Assembly: GCF_024323335.1 (NCBI RefSeq)
Contig: NC_066579.1
Location: 249,419,575 to 249,483,574, forward strand
Reading direction: 5' to 3'
Length of the DNA: 64,000 nucleotides
From: Lathyrus oleraceus
Lineage: Eukaryota; Streptophyta; Magnoliopsida; Fabales; Fabaceae
Shown here: piece after piece, positions 1-12,077 of the stretch
Layout: each line of letters opens with the position of its first letter
Position numbering within the stretch: the stretch's first letter is position 1
Position numbers and translations under genes: made by a program
The notes under the pieces: generated by a model
What the model saw: the letters and a program-made list of their open reading frames with translations, nothing else
Told to the model about the DNA's origin: nothing
The model's database searches: none

Positions 1-647
1 GAACACAAGGCATAGACCGTGTCATCCTTGTCCAGATCAATATTGGGCCCATAAACATTTATCCTATTACGCAGGATGGGCAAATTCCATCTAGGTCACT
101 CATGTCCCTCAGCATGCTCCGTGGAGTACCCATCAACTGTCTTTATGGTTATCCAGTTACGGACAACGTTTGATCAGCAATAAAGCACTCGACTCTACAT
201 CTAGGGTCCATAGTGGTTTCAGGTCGAAGGGTGGTATACACCATTATCACCATGAGAATAACTTAGGTCACTTTGCATAACTTTCTATATAGTATTCTCA
301 TAGTGGGTCAATCCAGTATAAATATTACTCTTAACATTCATACCTATGTTTAAGACTTGATAACTCCTTATCCATGATCCATGAGATGTGATCATCAGTC
401 TATATACATAATAGTCTGAATGCTTTAATGTTATCCCACTTCACAATAAAGCTCGACTACGGATACTTTAAGAATAGTGTCCTTATGTTTAATGTGATCT
501 CATGATCAAGTCACACTTGATACATTAAACGGACTAGCTATTCTAGGGACTTTATTAAACAAACATAATAAAGAAAAAGCCTTTTATTATTAATAAATAA
601 TTCGATACAAGTACCAAAAGTATTGGCCTTTAGGGCTTACACCAACA
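1..647 (-). mobile_element. Family A LTR, partial, cut by the window edge
   Basis: This is the reverse complement of the segment beginning at 2788, and the match continues to base 1. The LTR terminus reads TGTTGG on the minus strand and lies at 645-647 (CA on the plus strand). It interrupts the integrase core of the chromovirus pol that continues from 648. The family also has a complete, interrupted copy at 2788-34873, from which the LTR structure is inferred. The far end and its target duplication are outside the window, so solo LTR and full element cannot be told apart. Confidence 0.75.
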
Positions 648-2787
648 CTTAGTACCCAACGCTTCCTGCAAACTCTGCCAAAACCTCTATGTAAATCTCG
701 AATCTCTATCTAAAATAATGCTAGACAGAATATCATGTAGGCTAACAATCTTTTCAATATACAACTCGGCTAACTTCTACAAAGGATAATTGATATTAAT
801 CGGAATGAAATGAGCCGATTTAGTCAGTCTATCAACAATAACCCAAATGGAATCACATCCTTTCATTGTCTTCGACAAACTTGTCACAAAATATATGGAA
901 ATACTATCCTGATTCCCCTCAGAAATGGTCAACGGTTGCATCAGACCCGACAACTTCTAATGTTCAATCTTCGACTTTTGACAAGTCAAATAACCGTAAA
1001 TAAACTCAGATACTTCCTTCTTCATTCCTGGCCACCAAAGCATTTTCTTCAAGTCTTGATACATTTTAGTCGCACCTGGATGAATATTCAGACCACTTTT
1101 ATGACCTTCCTCAAGAATATTCTTCTTAAGATCTGGCACATCTGGTACACAAACCTTGTCTCTGAACCTCATCACACAATTCTCATCGATTATGAAGTCA
1201 CCTCCTTTACTTTGATTAATTAACACTAGTCGCTCAACCAATCCCAAATCAACTTTCTGACCTTCTCTAATATCTTTAATGATACCACTAGTCAACTTCA
1301 CACTGTTATGAGTCTTTTCACACACTAAATTCATGTCTCTAAATTTCTTAATCAACTCCAAATCTTGAACCATCACCATCGATATATGCAACGACTTCCT
1401 ACTTAACATATCAGCTATAACATTAGCTTTACCTGTATGGGTAACTCAAGTCAAAATCATAATCCTTCAGAAATTCGAGTCATCTTCTCTATCTCATATT
1501 CAACTCTTTCTAATCGAACATATACTTCAAACTATTGCTATCACTAAACACGTCAAACCTGGAACTAAACAGATAATGCCTCCAAATCTTTAATACAAGC
1601 ACCTCGGCTGCCAACTCTAGATCATGCATAGGATAATTCCTTTGATGAACTTTCAACTACCTAGAAGCATAAGTCACAATTTGGATATTTTGCATCAACA
1701 CGCCACCTAGACCATCTTTGAAGCATCACAATACACAACAAAGGATTCATTCGGACTCGGCAGCATCAAAACTAGAGCAGACGTTAACTTCCTCTTGAGC
1801 ACTTGGAAACTCTCTTCACAATGCACATCCCAAACATACACTTGACCTTTTCGATTTAACTGAGTCAAAGGTAATGCTAACTTTAAAAATCCTTTGATAA
1901 ACCTTCTATGATAACTAGCCAAACCAAGAAAACTCCTTATCTTTGTAACAGACTTCAGAGCTTACCACTACAACACAACATTTATCTTCGACGGATCAAC
2001 AGGAATACCACCACTAGAAATTACATAACAAAGGAAAATCACTTCCTTTAACCATAACTCACACTTAGAAAACTTCACATACAACTTCTTCTCTTGCAAA
2101 GTCTGCAAAATAACTCTCACATGCTTTGCATGCTCTTCATCAGACTTCGAATATATCAATATGTCATCAATGAACACAACAACAAAATAATCTAAGTATG
2201 GGTGGAATATTATATTCATATACTCCATGAATACTCCAGGTTCATGACACACCCAAAATGGCATAATTGAATACTCATAGTGACCATACCCCATTCTGGA
2301 CGCAGTCTTCGGAATATTTTTTGGTTTCACACGAATCTGATGATAAGCCGACCACAAATCAATATTACTGAATACATGCCCACCAACCAACTGATCCATC
2401 AAATCGTAAATCATATGGAGTGGATACTTATTCTTAATCATCTTTTTATTCATTTGCCGATAGTCAACACACAACCTCATGCTACCATCTTTCTTCTTGA
2501 CTAACAACACTGACGCTCCCCACGGTGAAACACTCAATTAAACAAACTACTTCTCAGACAACTCTTCTAATTGCTTCTTCAGCTAACTCAACTCTGAAGA
2601 AGACATTTTATAAGGAGCCATAGACACTGGACTATTACCAGATACTAATTCTATTAAAAACTCAACATCGTGCTCTGGCAGCAAATCACTAATATCATAT
2701 GGAAACACTTCTGGAAACTTGCACAACACGGGTAATTCAATAATCACAACTTTACTTTCAGCCTTCACAGAAGCTAATATCAGAAAC
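648..2787 (-). pseudogene. Chromovirus-like Ty3/gypsy pol remnant (RT, RNase H, integrase)
   Basis: This is the decayed polymerase region of an old Ty3/gypsy element, read right to left. It starts just after the protease-RT linker (near 2768) and goes through the RT palm (about 2537-1968). The catalytic box is FIDDILIYS, the form usual in chromoviruses. The connection and RNase H follow (about 1922-1410, with several stops), then the integrase zinc-binding domain (1409-957, HPGATKMY and WWPGMKK), then the start of the integrase core, cut at 648 by an LTR. The first Cys of the usual C-x2-C pair in the zinc domain is Tyr. Multiple frameshifts and stops make it non-functional. The missing N-terminal half is at 34879-36261; the two were split by the insertion at 2788. 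Wording of gag and RT suggests the Tekay/Del clade, but no chromodomain is visible to prove it. Confidence 0.85.
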
Positions 2788-3551
2788 TGTTGGTATAAGC
2801 CCTAGAGGTCAATACTTTTGGTACTTGTATCAAATTATTTATTAATAATAAAAGGATTTTTCTTTATTACGTTTGTTTAATAAAGTCCCTAGAATAGCTA
2901 GTCCGTTTAATGTATCAAGTGTGACTTGATCATGAGATCACATTAAACATAAGGACATTATTCTTAAAGTATTCGTAGTCGAGATTTATTGTAAAGTGGG
3001 ATAACATTAAAGCATTAAGACTATTATGTATATAGACTGATGATCACATCTCATGGATCATGGATAAGGAGTTATCAAGTCTTAAACATAGGTATGAATG
3101 TTAAGAGTAATATTTATACTGGATTGACCCGCTATGAGAATACTATATAGAATGTTATGCAAAGTGTCATAAGTTATTCTCATGGTGATAATGGTGTATA
3201 CCACCCTTCGACCTGAAACCACTATGGACCCTAGATGTAGAGTCGAGTGCTTTATTGTTGATCAAACATTGTCCATAACCGGATAACCATAAAGACAGTT
3301 GATGGGTACTCCACGAAGCATGCTAAGGGACATGAGTGACCTAGATGGAATTTTCCCATCCTGCGTAACAGGATAAATGTCTATAGGCCCAATATTGAAC
3401 TAGACAAGGATGACACGGTCTATGCCTTGTGTTCAATATAGACATAAGGGCAAAAGGGTAATTGTACACATAAGTATTATCACAGAAGGATTTGTCAGAT
3501 CACATGACATTTTCGTGTCTTGGGTAGCAGTGATGTGTTGCTAGATACCGT
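2788..3551 (+). mobile_element. Family A LTR, left part (continues at 34239)
   Basis: The segment begins TGTTGGTATAAGCCC right after GAAAC (2783-2787). Its other end is at 34873 (CTTCTCCTTCA), followed by GAAAC at 34874-34878. That is a perfect 5-bp target-site duplication, inside the protease-RT linker of the chromovirus. Left and right parts total about 1.4 kb and no second copy of the TGTTGG start lies between them outside nested elements. I therefore read it as a solo LTR. Internal protein sequence is absent, so the superfamily (Ty1/copia or Ty3/gypsy) is open. Confidence 0.8.
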
Positions 3552-6500
3552 TGTCGCACCTCAAAAATGATAATGTGATCCCTCGCGATGGAACGCGGAA
3601 AAATGTTGTTCGAAACAGAGTCGCCACCGAACTTTATTCATTCCCATGAAGGAATAGGAAAATATCAAGAAAACCTTTAAAAAAATAATAATGGTCGTCG
3701 CAACCATATTCGGGTTCGGGAGTCGATTACGCAAGGGGAAGGTATTAGCACCTCTCACGCCCGTTGTATTCAACGGGAACCTTTTAGTCTGATTTTGCTA
3801 TTTGATTATTATTCGCTTGCTTCGAGTGATTAGAATTGTTGATAGATATGCATGAAGACCTCAGGAGGGGGAAATGGGAGGTTTTTTATTAGTGTGCTCG
3901 CGAAGATACAGCAATCTTCTGCCTACATATCCTTATGGTGCAATAAGAAAATCAGAGCATTCGTAGTTCGGGCTACTACGAATATTTGGTGTGTTTTGTT
4001 TTGATGAACGACTGTGTAGGTCGGCGTTCAAACGGCTAAACGCTGGCTTGTCTACTCTCGGTGGAGGCCCTAGCACTGGTTTGTTGTGCGCATTAGAAAG
4101 GATTTACAGTGTTCTTTTTGAAAGGATTTTGGTTACGCGAGGGGTGACGAGTTGAATTGATGTGTTTGATGTTTGATTTTAATCGCACGGGGGTGTGAAG
4201 TTAGGTTTAATGTGTTTGAGATGTTTTTGAAGAACGACGAAAGATTGAGCAATATGGTGCACCCCAATCGTCCAATTCTTTCGAGGAATAATAAGGCGAA
4301 CGCCTTCTACTCCTTTTTCGTTCGAATTATTTTGAAAGTTTGTTTGTGGATGTTGAATATGCACGGTAGTGAGGCGTACGCCTCCTACTTGCTTATTCAA
4401 AGAATAATGAGGCGAGTGCCGCCTATTCCCTTATCCAAGTTTATTTAGCGTGTTTTAGTCGGAAGTCGATAATTTGAGCAATGTGGCGAGCGCCAATTAT
4501 TCAAATAATCGAGAGATGGTGAGGCGAACGCCTCCCATCTTTTATCATCCGAGGTTTAATTTATGAAAAGAAATGTTCTTAGATACGTATTTGATTTGCA
4601 AAAATAATTTGTATTTTGAATTGGTAGGTTTTGAAAAGTCGATGATTTGAGCAATGTAGCGTACGCCAATTATTCAAATAATCAAGGAATGGCGAGGCGA
4701 ACGCCTCCCATTCAATCGATTAAAGTTAAGTTATTTATTTTGCGAAATTGGGTTTGATCTAAGAGTTTATTTGAATTTATTCGATTGTGTTTTTAATTTG
4801 ATGACGAAAACTCGAGCAATGTGGCGTACGCCAATTATTCGAATAATCGGAGGATATTGAGACGAATGCCTCCCATCCTTTTATTATCGAAAATTTAGAA
4901 TTAAAAGGGTTTAGGGTTTGTATTAATTTAAAAGAAATTATGTGAGTATTGTATAATTATGGTTTTAAAATAATTTGAATTTGGAAATTATATTTGATTT
5001 GGAAAAGTGATTTGAAAATTGTATGATTAAGGTTTAATTTGATGACGAAAATTCGAGCAATGTGGCGTACGCCAATTATTCGAATAATCGAAAGATAATG
5101 AGGCGAACGCCTCCTATCCTTTTATTATCGGAAATTTAGAATTAAAAGAATTTGGAATTTGTAATTGATTTAAAAGAAATGATTTGAATATGTATAATCA
5201 TGGTTTTAAAATAATTTGAATTTAGAACTCATGTTTGATTTTGGAAAAGTGATTTGAATTGGTATTTGGTTAAGGTTTTAATCGGGTGACAAGAACTTGA
5301 GCAATATGGTGTACCCCAATCATTCAAGTACTTGAGAAATAGTGAAGCGGACGCCTCCTATATCTTTTTCATCCCAAAATTTGTATTGAAAGAGAAAATT
5401 CTTTTGAAGTTAAATGGTTTGAATTCGTGTTTGTTGAAAAATTACATGTGGTTGATGGCGATGCCAAAGCAATCGGTTTACAAGGTTTTGATTTGAAAAT
5501 GGGCTTGACTTTAAGTCAAGAATTGTAATTTATGTTTTTGAAATTGGTTCGGATGGATAATGAAATTGAATTGATCACAATGTGCTCCAAAACCGGTTCA
5601 TACATAGCCAAAAATCAAAATATATATACAGTAAGATGTTTCGACAAGCCACTAAGAATAATAATTACAATTTTTAGAAATCTATTATCAATATAATTAC
5701 AACATTTATAATTAATTCATAGTATAACCACACTATTATGATTAACAATATCTATATACTACTTAGCTAGAACAGAAACCAACAATCACACACTTTATAA
5801 TATCCAACATCCAACATGATAAAAAAAAGGTGACGCCATGACATAATCAAGTGGAATTTTACCACACAAAAAAAAAACTCTTAGAAACAAAATTTAGCAA
5901 ACCAATAATAATATATTTACACTATAATAAGAGTTAAAGTTAAATAAGAAATGTTGAGTTAACAGTAACTTTACTACTACCATTAACATATAGAAAAACG
6001 TAACCAACATTAAATTGAGTGAAGGTAGAATTATTCCTTACTTAAACTTCCTCTCTCTGAGCGAATTCTTCCAGATTTAAAAAGGAAAATATGGACAGAT
6101 GAGATTCCAGTGCAAAATCTTCAACTTCGTTGGTGTTGTTGTGTTGGTTTTGAAAGGATATCATATGGATCTCACCTACAACAGTGGATATCCTTTTTCC
6201 TGCAAAAACAATCAAAGACACAACAACAAAACACAAACCATCCCAATCGATTTCCCTTCTTTCCTATTTCTTAACAGATTTTCAAGAATAAAAGAAACTG
6301 GATCTGATGGATTCTTCGTGTACACAGATGAAGAAGGCGATTGTGTGGTGATGTTGTGTCGCGGTGAAGGAGAAGGACATTGAGGGTGGATCGGTGGTGT
6401 TTGGTGCGGATTAAGCGGTTTCACCTGTGGGAGGACGAATGAGGCGAGGTGAGAAGTTCGTGAATCACGGTGGATTTGCGTTGTCGGCGCGAGCGGATTT

Positions 6501-7501
6501 GACGGCGCGAGCGGATTTGACGGCGTTTTGGGGAAAGGTTTTGTGAGGTGTGGTGGCGATGTTCGCCGGTGAGAGGGTGTGTAAGATTTGAGTGGTGATT
6601 TTTGAAGACGGTGGAGAAAGATGAGTGTGGTGGTGAGTGGTTGTTTTGTGGAGATTGAAAGTGTGTGGGTGTGGGGTGGAGAGATGGAATTAGCGAAGGG
6701 GAAACGAAGAAGAAGAAACCTTTCTTCTTCTCTCTTTTTAGTTTTTTTCTTTCCGTTAGCAAAGAGAGAATCGAGATTTTTTGTGAAGATTGTGTGGTAA
6801 CGTGAGGGAGTGAGAGAGATGGAGTGAGGGGTCAGAGAAACGTGTGAGCAGGAGAGTAATAAATGAGGTGGGTATATGGGAATTATGAGAGAGAGACGTG
6901 TGAGTTTTGTTATGAGTGAGTTGTCCAATTGCCAGGAAAAGAGAAAGAATCCAATGCTGATAAAATACATTTATTTGCAAACAATTTTATTATCTATTAT
7001 TAAAAACTAGTTATTAAAAAAAATCTTAAACAGTAATTTAACTTAGATAATAGTAATAATAATGAAAACTCTAATTGTTTAATGTGATATTTTGAATAAA
7101 GAAATAAAATGATCTGATTAAAAATAGAAATCGAATAAAAATTAACTAAAAAAAAATAGATCGAACACACTAAAATAATCAGCACAAAATATACTTATTG
7201 AAAAAATACAGCGTTTCCTCAAATTCTGAAATAAATTTGCACCGGTTAAAAGGCTCAGGCGGGTCAAAATGTAATCGAAACAGACGCTGAAAAATACAAC
7301 GAGCACATCGGGTTAAACTACGTGAACAATAGATTAATAATATTGGCGTCTGCAATTTTTAATTTTGAAACTTTTTTACCCGCTGATTCTGCATGTTCTT
7401 GAGAAATGATTCAACCGATTTGTCTGTATTTTCAATAAATTTATTCTGACTGATATTCTAGGTATTATTCACGATGGAATGTATGTCATGCTATGCATAT
7501 G
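3552..7501 (-). repeat. E1 3' LTR, main part
   Basis: The segment matches 25010 to about 29216 almost throughout and begins TGTCGCACC. Compared with the other LTR it lacks about 174 bp (27089-27262 of the 5' LTR, with a GC at both edges) and about 70 bp after 6330. It has an extra 18-bp tandem copy near 6490. A 252-residue open frame on the minus strand (6970-6212) is Ser/Thr/Pro/His-rich and changes length between the two LTRs, so I do not treat it as a gene. Confidence 0.88.
4230..5370. repeat. Palindrome-bearing diverged repeats in the E1 LTR
   Basis: Irregular units of roughly 150-250 bp each carry GAGCAATGTGGCGTACGCC, then ATTATTCGAATAAT, then GAGGCGAACGCCTC. Each of these holds a short inverted repeat (GGCGTACGCC, ATTATTCGAATAAT, GAGGCG/CGCCTC). 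The same set recurs at about 25700-26840 in the other LTR. AT-rich spacer between units varies in length and sequence while the palindromes persist. In sense direction this lies in the U5-proximal half of the LTR. Confidence 0.75.
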
Positions 7502-9201
7502 TGTAACACCCCAAAATTTGCCCTCCTCATTCATGCATTCATTTAGCATTTCATATTGCATTTCATCATGTCAATCAGAATTAGATCCAAAAAAAAAAAA
7601 ACGATCCCAAAAAAAAAAAAAATAAAACAAAAAAATAAAATAAAATAATAATAATAATAATTTTTTACAAAAAAATAATAAATTTTTTTTTATTAATTAA
7701 TTAATTAATTAATTAATTAAATAATTAAATAAATAAAATATAATAAAAAATTTTGGACTTGGGTCTCTATCATTTGAGCCCACAAAACCATGAAATTCAG
7801 TCTATAAATACCAAGGCTTCACTTGAGAGAACACAGAACAAAGGGGGATTTTGAAGAGAAGCAAAATACTCTGAGGTTTCCTTGGAACAAAACCCTGAGG
7901 AAAAAGATAGTGAGAGAAGACCTAACGGAGTTCAGAGCAGCCTCCAAACCCCGAAGGGAACTCAACTACACAGAATCACCTCTGCCTCACATAAACCCTG
8001 AAGATTGTTTTGTAAACCTCACGGGTGCAACTCAATTTCAATCAAGCTCTCCAATCAGGTTTGCCATTATTCCCATTACCTTTGCCCATGGGTTTAATAT
8101 GTATATGAGTGTATAAACAATGCCTTGAATGTTTAACCGTTTAATTTCTGAAATGTATGCCATAGGGTTTGAGTTTTTCGAAACCATACTGTTGATCATG
8201 AAAATAAATGCTTATGGTGTTTCACTAACCCTTTTGTTGAATTTTTGTGAGGGCTCACATGACTTTTGCAGGGATAACTCGCGTGGTTTCCCACTTTATT
8301 TGTGGGATAACCCCCGGAGGTTCATTCCGATTACCTGTACTGACTCACTTTTCTTTGATGGCATTAGCTTGGAAGGATCTCAAGGTTTCTTATTCCTCTA
8401 ATTGTTGTTACTTCGGATCTTTATCCGCGTGGTACTTTTACATTTTTCCCGCATTTTACTGCTTTCCTAGCTGGAAGACCTCGATAGGAGGCAATGTTTT
8501 GTGTTTACCTCAAGATACATGTTTTGTGTTTTGTGTTCGTATCCCTGCAGGTAGCGCGGTTCCTTCATCAAGGACTGCCTTTTTGCCCTCGAGCATCCCA
8601 AACCCTAAAACCCAAAGCAACACGTTAACTCCTTCTACTACAGGCGAGTAAGTCTCCAAAGGTCGAGCATCCGGTAGATTGCGTAGTGACGTCGTTCGCC
8701 CAAAACCCAATCCATAACCCCGTAGTTAGCCGAACTACGTTTTGCTCTGATTCTCAGGCCAGATGAGATACGTAGGCATAAGACGCGATGTCTTAGCGAG
8801 CACACATCCCCCCAACCCATAGGTCAGCCGAGCTACGAAGACTCTGATTCTCATATTCAGATGAGATACGTATGCAGTGGATGCGACATCCGCGCGAGTC
8901 ATCTTCATTTAACCCTTTTTTTTTGGCAAAAGATAAACCCACACCCTTTAGACGAAAACTACAAAAGTGGATCCCGTAGAGTACTACGGATGCGTAGGGG
9001 TGCTAATACCTTCCCTTCGCATAACCGACTCCCGAACCCAAGATTTGGTTGCGAGACCCCGTCTTGTCCTTTCCTTTTTCAGGTTTACTTCGAGCGTTTC
9101 CTTTCCCTCCCTTGGGATAAATAACGCACGGTGGCGACTCTTCTGTCTTTTTCTTTCGCCGGTTGTTTTTTTTCGCACACTGTATTTTTCAGGTTGCGAC
9201 A
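7502..9201 (+). repeat. E2 5' LTR
   Basis: This 1,700-bp LTR is almost identical to 16110-17811. It contains A-rich and (AATT)n tracts at about 7588-7735, then a TATA box and a likely transcribed part. Open frames within it occur identically in both LTRs and have no recognisable protein, so I leave them out. Confidence 0.95.
7801..7810 (+). promoter_or_regulatory. Probable TATA box of E2
   Basis: TCTATAAATA lies about 300 bp into the LTR, just after the AT tracts and before a less AT-rich stretch, as expected at a U3/R boundary. The same site is in the 3' LTR near 16411. The transcription start is inferred, not seen. Confidence 0.6.
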
Positions 9202-9203
9202 GC

Positions 9204-9221
9204 TGGCGACTCTGCTGGGGA
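9204..9221 (+). other. E2 primer-binding site
   Basis: TGGCGACTCTGCTGGGGA starts two bases after the LTR end. The TGG start complements a tRNA CCA end. Ogre elements are known to use an arginine tRNA primer; the identity here is inferred from that. E1 and E3 carry the same 18 bases. Confidence 0.9.
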
Positions 9222-10343
9222 CATATAGAAGTTGACCTCTTGCTGGTCCATCTTCCCTAAGCGAGTCCCTCCTAGCTTGTGTGATTTCTTGTTTATTGGG
9301 TGTTCATGCTTTTCTACATTTATTTATTTTACCTGCTTTACCTTATTGCATTGTGTATATATCATTGTTGTTTCTGTTGGCTGGCTGCTTGGTGATCTTT
9401 GTGAGATGAGTTCTATACCCGAACTCGAGTGCACTTAGGATAGGAGAATGGCATAGTCCTGTCAACTTGTGTGGAGTATTCCTTAGCGAGTTGACTTGCA
9501 AGCCCATTCACTTGGTGGAGGTCATGTTGAGATCAATAATGTCACATAAGTAAGTTGTGGTTAGACATTACTTGTTCCAATATAGACCTAAGAAGCCAAG
9601 GACCTTAGTTTACCAAACCCATCTTGGCCTATTCGTAGGACGTAGTGCGAAAGTCGTTCAAATGTAAGATTTGATACGATTGTTACGCGATACTACACTC
9701 ATAAGAGTCTCTCTTGAGAATATTTTTGGAATACGAGTAGTCGTTCCTCTGATAATATCCGAAAGATGGGATTATGACTATGGGAACCTTTTGTAGAACA
9801 TGTTTGGCAGGTTTAAACCTTAGTACACTCCTTTTGGGTGGTTCTTAACCTAAACTCCATGCTCGTGACTTGCAACAAACCCTTGATTCATGGTTAATCC
9901 GATCAGGTATCCTTAATATCAATGAAACTCGGGTGTTGATAAGGTGTAAACCATAATCCACCAAAATGGGTGGTTGATATTAAGGATAACATGATCCATC
10001 CCATGACCTTTGTTTGGTGTGCTCTTAATTTCTCTCCAGACAGTGCAACCTGACAGATGTTCAAGCAGATACATCAATTCTGATTGACATGCCTTTGCAT
10101 TGCATAACATCATCTGGATATTTGCATCCAACATCTCATGCTTATTCATTTGCAGGGTATTCCCTTTCAAAACGGGGGTGCCTTAAAACTGAACAAGAAG
10201 TGCATCGCATACCATGCATATTAACCCTTGTTTGTTTTGCAGGTGTCACCGCAGTGTCTAATGTTTGTTCCCTGTATCAGGCAGTTATTGGTCCCAAGCG
10301 AGTCCACAGGTACCCGACAAAGGAAAATCGTCCACAGCTAGCG
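9222..10343 (+). other. E2 5' leader
   Basis: There is no convincing gene between the PBS and the gag start; an open frame upstream of gag begins at 10089 but does not resemble gag. The leader is related to that of E4 (62499-63394, minus strand). Unlike E3 there is no ORF1. It holds a strong inverted repeat at 9908-9988. Confidence 0.7.
9908..9988 (+). repeat. Leader inverted repeat (15-bp perfect stem)
   Basis: TATCCTTAATATCAA (9908-9922) is the exact reverse complement of 9974-9988. The 51-base loop contains a second pair, CCACC and GGTGG. A shorter version of the same arms (TAATATCAAT/ATTGATATTA) occurs twice in the E4 leader. Confidence 0.8.
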
Positions 10344-12077
10344 ATGGACCAAGTACAGAAAGAGCTGGCTGATATGCGTGAAAGGATGGATCAGTTCATG
10401 ACATTGATGACTGGTATGGTAGAAGGCCAGGCGAAGCTGAAGGAATTGGTTGAGCAACCGAGACACGATCCGGAGGTGGAAATACCAAATGCTGAGGGAA
10501 ACCCTGGTAACCCTGGGAACGCTGATAACCCTGTGAACACTGGTAACGCGGGTAACGCAAATGCTGATGGAAACCCGGGTAATGTTGGCAACACGGGGAA
10601 TGTTGGGAATGGTATTGGTGGAAGATACAATGTGAATCAAGGAATTCGGATTAATGGGCACCCCGTTACTGAAGATTATCAGTATGATCAATTTTCTTTG
10701 CACGACGAAGCCCTCGAGACCACTCGCCGTATGGATGAGCTTGCTGAGAAGCTCAAATCTTTGGAGTCTCAAAATTCCTTAGGCTTTGATGTCACAAATC
10801 TTGGTCTGGTTCAGGGAGTAAGGATTCCTCACAAGTTCAAACCCCCTACTTTTGAGAAATACAACGGGGCTTCTTGCCCACGCACTCATCTCCAATCTTA
10901 TTTGGGAAGGTTGGGAGCTCACACGGAAGATGAAAAGCTGTGGATGTACTATTTTGAAGACAGTCTAACTGGAGCTTCTCGTGAATGGTATTCTCATTTG
11001 TCTCGTACTACCATCAAGAGCTGGAAAGACTTGGCAGAGGCTTTTGTCAAGCAATATCAATACAACTTGGACATGGCTCCAAATCGGACCTTGTTGCAAG
11101 GTATGTCTCAGACTGCCAAGGAAACCTTTAGAGAATATGCTCAGCATTGGAGACAGATTGTTGCGTTCGTCCAACCCCCTATGTCTGAAAGGGAGATGGC
11201 GGACATGTTCATGAACACTCTTCAAGGCAATTATATTGAGAGATTGGCTGCTTGCCCGTCAATCAGCTTTGCAGAGATAGTAATTGCTGGAGAAAGAATC
11301 GAGAGTCTGTTGAAGATGGGCCGAATTCAAGACAATAGTGCTTCCAACTCATCAGGTCCCAAGAGACCGTTTGCTGGTAACGGTCAGCGAAGAAAAGAAG
11401 GCGAGACAAGCGTTGTGTATGCCAGCAAAGGCAGGAGTAAAGGACGCCCTAATTATTATCAAGATCAAGTGGCCGCAGTCACCATTCCAACACCTGTTCC
11501 TCAACCGCAATATCATCCGCAACAACAACCCAGGTACAACAATCAACAACAAGGAGGTAATCCGGGTCAGCAGAGACATTATCAACAACGTCCAAGGCAA
11601 ACGGACCGGGTCATCGAGCCAATCCCAATGCTTTATTCAGTATTACTTCCCAAGCTGATTGACATGAATCTGGTTACGTTGAGAACTCTGGCTCCGCCAA
11701 TCGATCCCAATAATTTGCCCAGAGGTTATGATGTCAACGCCAGATGTGCTTTTCACTCCAACACACCTGGCCATACTACAGATAATTGCAAGGCTCTCCA
11801 GTTAAAGGTACAAGATTTGAGAGATGCCCAGGCTATCAATTTTGCTCCGGTGGCTAATGTTATCCAGAACCCGATGCCGGCTCACGGCGGGCAGGGGATT
11901 AATGCTGTCGAAGTGGTTGAAGCTGGTAATGCCCAAGGCTGGGGCAAATTTGTGGAGCCAGTCATCAAAGAAGACAAGTTTGGATTGGGGTATGCTCCGG
12001 GATCTCAGAAGAATGAAGCCGGTACTTTCTCCAGCAGGGGTTTGGTTTCTCCCCCACGTCGTCAATGCTGCAGATGA
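10344..12077 (+). CDS. gag: E2 gag polyprotein
   Basis: Gag builds the virus-like particle that packages element RNA in the cytoplasm. I start it at the ATG at 10344 (MDQVQKELADMRERMD), since E3 gag begins at a similar charged helix; the frame is open further upstream, to 10089. Length is about 577 residues. Residues 50-95 are an Asn/Gly/Pro repeat not seen in E1 or E3. The capsid-like core (about 155-330) includes WMYYFEDSLTGAS and the NRTLLQGMSQ motif. A Gln-rich linker and a zinc-knuckle-like C-x2-H-x5-H-x4-C follow (near residue 467). After INFAPVAN the protein jumps to a tail that in E3 lies beyond the protease, so the protease (about 350-400 residues in E3) is deleted in frame. The frame is lost near 12040 and ends at 12077. 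It is the longest intact gag in the window. Confidence 0.88.
   Translation: MDQVQKELADMRERMDQFMTLMTGMVEGQAKLKELVEQPRHDPEVEIPNAEGNPGNPGNADNPVNTGNAGNANADGNPGNVGNTGNVGNGIGGRYNVNQGIRINGHPVTEDYQYDQFSLHDEALETTRRMDELAEKLKSLESQNSLGFDVTNLGLVQGVRIPHKFKPPTFEKYNGASCPRTHLQSYLGRLGAHTEDEKLWMYYFEDSLTGASREWYSHLSRTTIKSWKDLAEAFVKQYQYNLDMAPNRTLLQGMSQTAKETFREYAQHWRQIVAFVQPPMSEREMADMFMNTLQGNYIERLAACPSISFAEIVIAGERIESLLKMGRIQDNSASNSSGPKRPFAGNGQRRKEGETSVVYASKGRSKGRPNYYQDQVAAVTIPTPVPQPQYHPQQQPRYNNQQQGGNPGQQRHYQQRPRQTDRVIEPIPMLYSVLLPKLIDMNLVTLRTLAPPIDPNNLPRGYDVNARCAFHSNTPGHTTDNCKALQLKVQDLRDAQAINFAPVANVIQNPMPAHGGQGINAVEVVEAGNAQGWGKFVEPVIKEDKFGLGYAPGSQKNEAGTFSSRGLVSPPRRQCCR

Noticed and set aside
1..3434. Single foldback (inverted-repeat) transposon
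   Set aside because: The plus copy continues to 34873 with its own target duplication, and pol of an older element fills the middle; two independent insertions fit better.
6212..6970. 252-residue Ser/Thr/Pro-rich frame in the E1 LTR
   Set aside because: Its counterpart in the other LTR (28193-28681) is broken by indels; composition is low complexity.
8129..8651. Open frames of 90-134 residues in the E2 LTR
   Set aside because: Present in both LTR copies only because the LTRs are near-identical; overlapping frames, no domain.
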